From contig PMGP01000049.1 of the NCBI GenBank assembly GCA_003156235.1, positions 1 to 10,027 of the forward strand: a stretch of 10,027 bases of DNA, given 5' to 3'. Below are positions 6,038 through 10,027 of the stretch, piece after piece. Every line of letters begins with the position of its first letter. Position 1 is the first letter of the stretch. The DNA comes from Acidobacteriaceae bacterium (GTDB taxonomy: Bacteria > Acidobacteriota > Terriglobia > Terriglobales > Acidobacteriaceae). A program made the translations under genes and the position numbers. The notes under the pieces were generated by a model that did not search any database, was not told the DNA's origin, and saw only the letters and a program-made list of their open reading frames with translations.

Positions 6038-6801
6038 TCACTGTTCGAGGTAGTTGCGCATGAGTCCGCCATCGACGACAAAGGTGGAGCCGGTGACGTA
6101 TGCGGCGTCGCCCGAGGCCAGAAAGGTGACCACGCTGGCCTCATCCTCTGGTTTGCCGAGGCGGCCAAGGGGAATCTTCTCAAGCGCGTTGAGCTTGGGC
6201 TTGTCGGCGAGCAGAGTCGTGTTGATGGGCGCGGCGATAGCGCCGGGGGCCACGTTGTTCACGGTGATGCCCAGCGAGCCAAGTCGACGGTCAGGTCGCG
6301 CATCAGCATGCGCAGGCCACCCTTGCTGGCGCAGTAAGTGGCGAAGCCGGGGAAGGCCATGTCCTCGTGGACGGAGTTGATGTTGACGATGCGGCCGGGC
6401 TTGCCGGCTGCGCGCAGGGGTTGCACAAAGGGATGCGTCAGGAAGAAAGGGCCGCGCAGATTGACTGACATCATCAGGTCGTAGTCGGCCTCGGTGACGT
6501 CCCAGAAGTAGGCCTTCTTTTCCACGCCGGCGTTGTTGACGAGGATGTCGGCGGAGCCGAAGCGGGTCCAAGCCTCATCGACAAGCGCGCGCACGTCGCC
6601 CACGCGAGTGATGTCGGCCTGCACGATCTCGCCGGCCCCGCCGGACTGCTCGATGACGCGCTCAGTCTGCCTGGCGCCGCCGGCGCTGCCTACGTAATCG
6701 ACGATGACCTTGGCGCCCGCACAGCCAAGCCGCTCTGCAATACCTTGTCCGATGCCCGATCCGGCACCGGTGACGATGGCTACTTTTCCCTGCAAACGCA
6801 A
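6038..6801 (-). pseudogene. Glucose 1-dehydrogenase-like short-chain dehydrogenase (SDR), one-base frameshift
   Basis: The Rossmann start MRLQGKVAIVTGAGSGIG carries the cofactor motif TGxxxGIG (11-18). It is followed by NNAG (89-92), N114, S143 in NINSVHED, and the Y156-x3-K160 pair in FATYCASKGG. Classical SDRs are 250-260 residues; the SVHE and (G/A)PGAI-x-(T/A)PIN elements match Bacillus-type glucose 1-dehydrogenase (glucose to gluconolactone with NAD(P)). At about 6276-6284 the frame breaks: one frame ends DLTVDLARWASP-stop, while the next gives SLGITVNNVAPGAIAAPINT and runs to DGGLMRNYLEQ. The interval is 764 bases; one added base restores 255 codons, i.e. a 254-aa enzyme, so a single base is missing in or near GCTCGCTGG. 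All else is well conserved, so this is a very recent mutation or a sequencing error. The start codon is TTG at 6799-6801. GH15 follows directly. Confidence 0.87.
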
Positions 6802-6807
6802 GACGGA

Positions 6808-6814
6808 CTCCTCC
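6808..6814 (-). promoter_or_regulatory. Ribosome-binding site that fixes the TTG start of the SDR
   Basis: On the minus strand GGAGGAG (6808-6814) is six bases before TTG (6799-6801), an ideal spacing. No ATG gives an equivalent N-terminus, and the protein from TTG begins just before the Rossmann strand as in other SDRs. Confidence 0.75.
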
Positions 6815-6856
6815 GCTGGGGCTGGCGGTTGATTTTCAGTTCACTCCTGCTTGGAT

Positions 6857-6890
6857 GCAAAAGGCGGGGAATCGTCATCCCGCCTTTTGC
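6857..6890. terminator. Bidirectional rho-independent terminator
   Basis: GCAAAAGGCGGG (6857-6868) and CCCGCCTTTTGC (6879-6890) form a perfect 12-base stem with a 10-base loop. The GC-only inner stem is preceded by AAAA and followed by TTTT, so a terminator form exists on both strands. It lies 56 bases upstream of the SDR start and 83 bases before the IS30 remnant, and so would insulate the SDR-GH15 operon from minus-strand transcription arriving from the right. Confidence 0.7.
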
Positions 6891-6973
6891 ACAATGTGGC
6901 TATCCGTGGGAACCCTGGCCATGCCACGCGGCCAACGGTGGGCGCGCCTCTTCACCCTGCTGCGCCGCCCCAC

Positions 6974-7275
6974 ATGCACCGCCGCAAGCGCTCGGCCGGA
7001 GAGAATCGCCGTAAGTACATTTATTGCAGCACCTTAATCGACAACCGCCCCAAAGAGGTCGAGCAGCGGCTGGTGCCTGGCCACGGGGAGGGCGGTCTCG
7101 TCAAGGACAAGCAAAACCCTTCCCAGGTGGGCACTTTGGTCGAGCGCACCACGCTCTACGTGGTCCTGGTCAAGCTCGAAAATGGCAGGGCCGAGAACGC
7201 CGCCTAGGGCTTCCGGCAGGTGCTCAACCGCCTCGACGCCGCCATGCGCCGCTGATGACTTATGATCAGGGCCCG
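6974..7275 (+). pseudogene. Decayed IS30-family transposase fragment
   Basis: The frame from 6974 gives MHRRKRSAGENRRKYIY, then IDNRPKEVEQRLVPGHGEGG, LVKDKQNPSQVGTLVERTTL and YVVLVKLENGRAENAA, a clear match to the middle of IS30 transposases (R-P-x-E-V, VPGHWEGDLI, S-x-V-G-T-LVER-x-T, V-x-L). It is dead several times over. The HTH N-terminus is missing. The first catalytic Asp, in the HWEGDL motif, has become Gly (HGEGGL). A TAG interrupts the frame at 7205-7207, after which GFRQVLNRLDAAMRR continues to TGA at 7253-7255. A frame change then gives MTYDQG (about 7258-7275), which carries the second catalytic Asp, before the rest is lost. I found no terminal inverted repeats. It may mark an old insertion that joined the GH15 operon to the ATPase block. 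Confidence 0.78.
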
Positions 7276-7378
7276 CGAAGGACAAGTCTCGAATGTCCCC
7301 GCGATATCGAATCGGAGTGCAAAACTGACCAGAACTTGATAGGAGCATGGTTCATCCTGAAGCGAGGAGGGCTCAGCA

Positions 7379-7549
7379 ATGGCGGAAAAAATTGAGAATT
7401 CAGAGGTGACAAAGCTCGAAAACGAGACGGTTTTGGACGCAGCAGCCCAGAAGCGGATTGAGCGGGTTGCCAAAAAGGCAGCGGAGAAGGCTTCGCACAC
7501 GGAGCAAAGTTACGACCAGGAATCGAACGATCTTTTCAAAGTAAAGTGA
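7379..7549 (+). CDS. 56-residue charged helical protein of unknown function
   Basis: ATG at 7379 to TGA at 7547-7549 encodes 56 residues: MAEKIENSEVTKLENETVLD, then AAAQKRIERVAKKAAEKASH, then TEQSYDQESNDLFKVK. The middle is alanine/lysine/glutamate-rich and strongly helix-forming with no hydrophobic span, cysteine or signal, so it is a soluble, probably partly disordered protein. A good Shine-Dalgarno (GAGGAGG at 7364-7370, eight bases upstream) and sharp start/stop context support it as a real gene. Its composition recalls small stress-induced proteins of the CsbD or LEA-like kind, but no family motif is present and I do not assign one. It is 244 bases upstream of the proton-pump gene in the same direction and may be cotranscribed with it. 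Confidence 0.68.
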   Translation: MAEKIENSEVTKLENETVLDAAAQKRIERVAKKAAEKASHTEQSYDQESNDLFKVK

Positions 7550-7691
7550 CGTCGGGGGCTTCAATTTCCGGCGAAACCACTTGCCCGAGCAATATTCCGC
7601 GGCTCCTCCATCTCTGACCGTTGCTCATCGCTGGGTATTTGCGCGCGACCGGATCGCCCTCCAAGAGAAGCAATCATCTGGAGTCCTGCTT

Positions 7692-7754
7692 TTCGGCGAT
7701 TGGCGCCTGAACAAACGGCCGAATGGCCAGTTTGCTTTGCCTGCATTGCAGCAA
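7692..7754 (+). promoter_or_regulatory. Three tandem bulged inverted repeats upstream of the proton pump
   Basis: Three small stem-loops follow one another: TTC-GGCG / loop ATTGG / CGCC-T-GAA (7692-7711), AAAC-GGCC / loop GAAT / GGCC-A-GTTT (7713-7733) and TTG-C-CTGC / loop ATT / GCAG-CAA (7737-7754). Each has a 4-base inner stem, one bulged base and a 3- or 4-base outer stem. They end 39 bases before the ATPase start and may form a structured mRNA leader or operator. No T-tract follows. The rest of 7550-7793 holds nothing else I can support. Confidence 0.4.
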
Positions 7755-7793
7755 GTCCCCAGTCAGCGGAGCAAAAACAGGAGAACATTCATC

Positions 7794-10027
7794 GTGACAT
7801 CGAACCCAGATAAGCCCGAGTCGAAGCCCGAGCCCAAGGATGATAAGGATTCCTTGAAGACGCTCGCCATGCCGGAGCTGATGAAAAAGCTGGGGGCATC
7901 CCCAGACGGCCTGAGCCAGGCCGAGGCTACGAAGCGCCAGGCGCAGTATGGGCCTAATCAGATCGAGGAAAAGAAGACCAACGAATACCTGAAGTTCCTC
8001 TCCTACTTCTGGGGACCCATTCCGTGGATGATTGAAGTAGCGGTCATTTTGTCAGGAATTGTCCGACACTGGCTCGATTTCTTCATCATCCTTGTGCTGC
8101 TTTTGTCTAACGCCCTCGTTGGATTTTGGGAAGAGCATCAGGCGGGGAATGCCATTGCCGCCCTCAAAGCCCGTTTAGCGATCAAGGCCAAAGTCAAGCG
8201 AGATGGCAAGTGGGAGGATCCGAAAGCGAGCGAGTTGGTCCCCGGCGATGTCATTCGCCTACGGTTGGGCGACATCGTTCCGGCCGATGCACGTTTGCTC
8301 GAGGGCGATTCCATCCAGGTAGATCAGTCTGCCCTGACCGGCGAGTCGCTGCCCGTCACTGCCAAGCCAGGTGGGGCTGTGTACTCCGGCTCCATCATCC
8401 GCCAGGGTGAAATAGACGCCATCGTCTATGCCACCGCGACAAACACTTACTTTGGCAAGACCGCGCAACTGGTGGAGCAGGCTCATACAGTCAGCCACTT
8501 CCAAAAAGCTGTGATGAAGATTGGCGACTACCTGATTGTTCTGGCGGTAGCACTGGTCGCCTTGATTCTTGTCTTCGCCCTTTTCCGCGGAGACAAGGTA
8601 CTCACCACACTGGAATTCTGCCTGGTGCTTCTGGTAGCCGCCATTCCCGTCGCCATGCCGACTGTACTGTCGGTGACCATGGCAGTTGGGGCACGCCTGC
8701 TCGCCAAGAAGGAAGCGATCGTAACCCGCCTTTCGGCCATCGAGGAACTGGCTGGAGTAGACGTTCTGTGCTCCGACAAAACCGGCACCCTCACGCAAAA
8801 CAAACTCACATTGGGCGATCCCTTCTGCATTAACGGAATCGCTGCTGCAAACGTCGTTCTCTGGGCCGCGCTGGCCTCCCGCGCGGAGGACAAGGACACC
8901 ATCGACCTGGCCGTAATTGGCGGCGTAAAGGATGACAAGGAACTGAAGAGCTGCAAGGTGCTTCACTTTATGCCCTTCGATCCGGTGCACAAACGCACGG
9001 AAGCTACCGTCAAAGGGGCGGACGGGAAGCAGTTCTTTGTAGCCAAGGGAGCTCCACAGGTCATTCTGCAGATGGCGACTAATGCCGCCGAAGTCAAGAC
9101 AGCGGCAGACAAAGCCATCCTTGATTTTGCCGGCCGCGGCTTCCGCTCCCTGGGTGTGGCCAGGGCCGATGAGCAGGGCAAATGGAAGTTTATCGGCATT
9201 CTGCCGTTGTTCGACCCGCCGCGCGCGGATGCCAAACAAACCATCGCGGACGCCGCAGAAATGGGCGTCAAGATCAAGATGGTGACGGGCGATCAAATTG
9301 CCATTGCCCGGGAAACATCGAAAGAGCTGGGCCTGGGCGTCAATATCCTGGACGCCAACGCACTTGGCGATACAAAGAAGAAGGAGACGCAGCAGGTAAC
9401 TGAGGAGATCGAGAAGGCTGATGGCTTCGCGCAGGTCTTCCCGGAGCACAAGTTTCATATCGTGGATGTATTGCAGACCTGCGGCCACATAGTCGGCATG
9501 ACCGGCGATGGCGTGAACGACGCGCCTGCGTTGAAAAAGGCCGACTGCGGCATTGCCGTTTCCGGCGCGACCGACGCAGCCAGAGCGGCAGCCTCGATCG
9601 TCCTGCTCACGTCCGGGCTCTCCGTGATCATCGATGCGATTAAAGAGAGTCGCCGCATCTTCCAGCGCATGAATAGCTACGCCATCTACCGCATCGCCGA
9701 GACGCTGCGCGTGCTGTTCTTCATGACGCTGGCAATCCTGGTGTTCAATTTCTATCCACTCACAGCGGTGATGATCGTCATGATCGCGCTGCTCAACGAC
9801 GGAGCCATACTGTCGATCGCGTATGACAACGTCTTGTATAGAAACAAGCCCGAAGCCTGGAACATGCGGCTTGTGCTGGCCATCTCCACCGTGCTGGGAG
9901 TGATTGGTGTTGTCGCCGCGTTTGGACTGTTTTATCTCGCAGAGCGCGTCTTCCACTTCGACCGTCTGCACGCCCAGACACTGATGTATTTGAAACTCTC
10001 CGTGGCCGGGCATCTGACCATCTTCCT
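7794..10027 (+). CDS. P3A-type (plasma-membrane) H+-transporting ATPase, 3' end outside the window
   Basis: The frame is open from GTG at 7794 to the window edge (744 codons; relatives have about 800-850, so roughly the last tenth is missing). It has a cation-ATPase N-domain (LSQAEATKRQAQYGPNQIEE), then membrane helices M1-M2. The actuator loop carries TGES (182-185). M3-M4 has IPVAMPTVLSV, with the proline-rich PVAMP of proton pumps, and the phosphorylation motif is SDKTGTLT with D328. It continues with the nucleotide-binding domain (KGAP), the hinge TGDGVNDAP (570-578), and M5-M6 with an Arg in AETLRV and Asp669 in LLNDGA, matching the proton-handling Arg and Asp of plant and fungal pumps. 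It would expel H+ using ATP at the inner membrane. The GTG has AGGAGA at 7779-7784; the ATG at 7869 lacks a Shine-Dalgarno. Confidence 0.92.
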   Translation, partial: MTSNPDKPESKPEPKDDKDSLKTLAMPELMKKLGASPDGLSQAEATKRQAQYGPNQIEEKKTNEYLKFLSYFWGPIPWMIEVAVILSGIVRHWLDFFIILVLLLSNALVGFWEEHQAGNAIAALKARLAIKAKVKRDGKWEDPKASELVPGDVIRLRLGDIVPADARLLEGDSIQVDQSALTGESLPVTAKPGGAVYSGSIIRQGEIDAIVYATATNTYFGKTAQLVEQAHTVSHFQKAVMKIGDYLIVLAVALVALILVFALFRGDKVLTTLEFCLVLLVAAIPVAMPTVLSVTMAVGARLLAKKEAIVTRLSAIEELAGVDVLCSDKTGTLTQNKLTLGDPFCINGIAAANVVLWAALASRAEDKDTIDLAVIGGVKDDKELKSCKVLHFMPFDPVHKRTEATVKGADGKQFFVAKGAPQVILQMATNAAEVKTAADKAILDFAGRGFRSLGVARADEQGKWKFIGILPLFDPPRADAKQTIADAAEMGVKIKMVTGDQIAIARETSKELGLGVNILDANALGDTKKKETQQVTEEIEKADGFAQVFPEHKFHIVDVLQTCGHIVGMTGDGVNDAPALKKADCGIAVSGATDAARAAASIVLLTSGLSVIIDAIKESRRIFQRMNSYAIYRIAETLRVLFFMTLAILVFNFYPLTAVMIVMIALLNDGAILSIAYDNVLYRNKPEAWNMRLVLAISTVLGVIGVVAAFGLFYLAERVFHFDRLHAQTLMYLKLSVAGHLTIF

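Noticed and set aside
6031..6183. N-terminal extension of the GH15 gene
   Set aside because: It would run inside the SDR gene in another frame, has no family similarity, and the ATG at 6030 has a Shine-Dalgarno and the family-typical N-terminus.
8259..10013. A 584-codon open frame on the minus strand opposite the ATPase
   Set aside because: The plus strand encodes an unmistakable P-type ATPase through the same bases. The antisense frame is His/Asp/Gln-rich with no recognisable domain, which is what antisense of GC-rich codon-biased DNA gives.
1..10027. CRISPR array, toxin-antitoxin pair or defence island
   Set aside because: No regularly spaced repeats and no toxin, nuclease or defence-type domains were seen; the small genes lack antitoxin-like partners.

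Overview
The window (about 57% G+C by eye, with an AT-richer centre) looks like a chromosomal segment of a free-living, probably soil, bacterium. Acidobacteriota is my best guess, from a polyphosphate-glucokinase-type ROK kinase, a GH15/glucose-dehydrogenase pair and small envelope/stress proteins. That placement is inference; no rRNA or marker gene is present.

Layout. 1-113: tail of a gene on + (possibly a Gfo/Idh/MocA oxidoreductase). 172-936 (-): polyphosphate glucokinase with a promoter so close that the mRNA may be leaderless. 1002-1424 (-): serine recombinase reduced to its catalytic domain, with a perfect inverted repeat and direct repeats in its promoter region. 1425-3081: a decayed region with a broken unknown gene on -, the 3' end (domains V-VI) of a class C-like group II intron on +, and one intact-looking 59-aa single-span membrane protein (2508-2687). 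3082-3860 (+): a 5' remnant of a DUF1269-like stress protein overlapping an intact two-repeat PRC-barrel protein. 4180-6801 (-): a two-gene operon, a glucose 1-dehydrogenase-like SDR (TTG start, one-base frameshift) followed 7 bases later by a GH15 glucoamylase/trehalase-like enzyme. 6857-6890: bidirectional terminator. 6974-7275 (+): dead IS30-family transposase remnant lacking a catalytic Asp. 7379-7549 (+): 56-aa charged helical protein. 7692-7754: three tandem bulged inverted repeats. 7794-end (+): P3A (plasma-membrane type) H+-ATPase, cut by the window edge.

How the genes fit together. The minus-strand enzymes form a glucose-handling theme: GH15 would release glucose from alpha-glucans or trehalose, the SDR would oxidise it, and the polyphosphate kinase would phosphorylate it. 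The plus-strand genes (DUF1269 remnant, PRC-barrel, small membrane and charged proteins, proton pump) resemble an envelope or acid/low-energy stress neighbourhood. Mobile-element debris (recombinase, group II intron tail, IS30 remnant) separates the blocks, so the region has been rearranged repeatedly. I see no CRISPR array, tRNA, rRNA or convincing novel multi-gene defence system. The most unusual items are the recombinase with its repeat-rich promoter, the group II intron tail beside a broken gene, and the structured leader of the ATPase.
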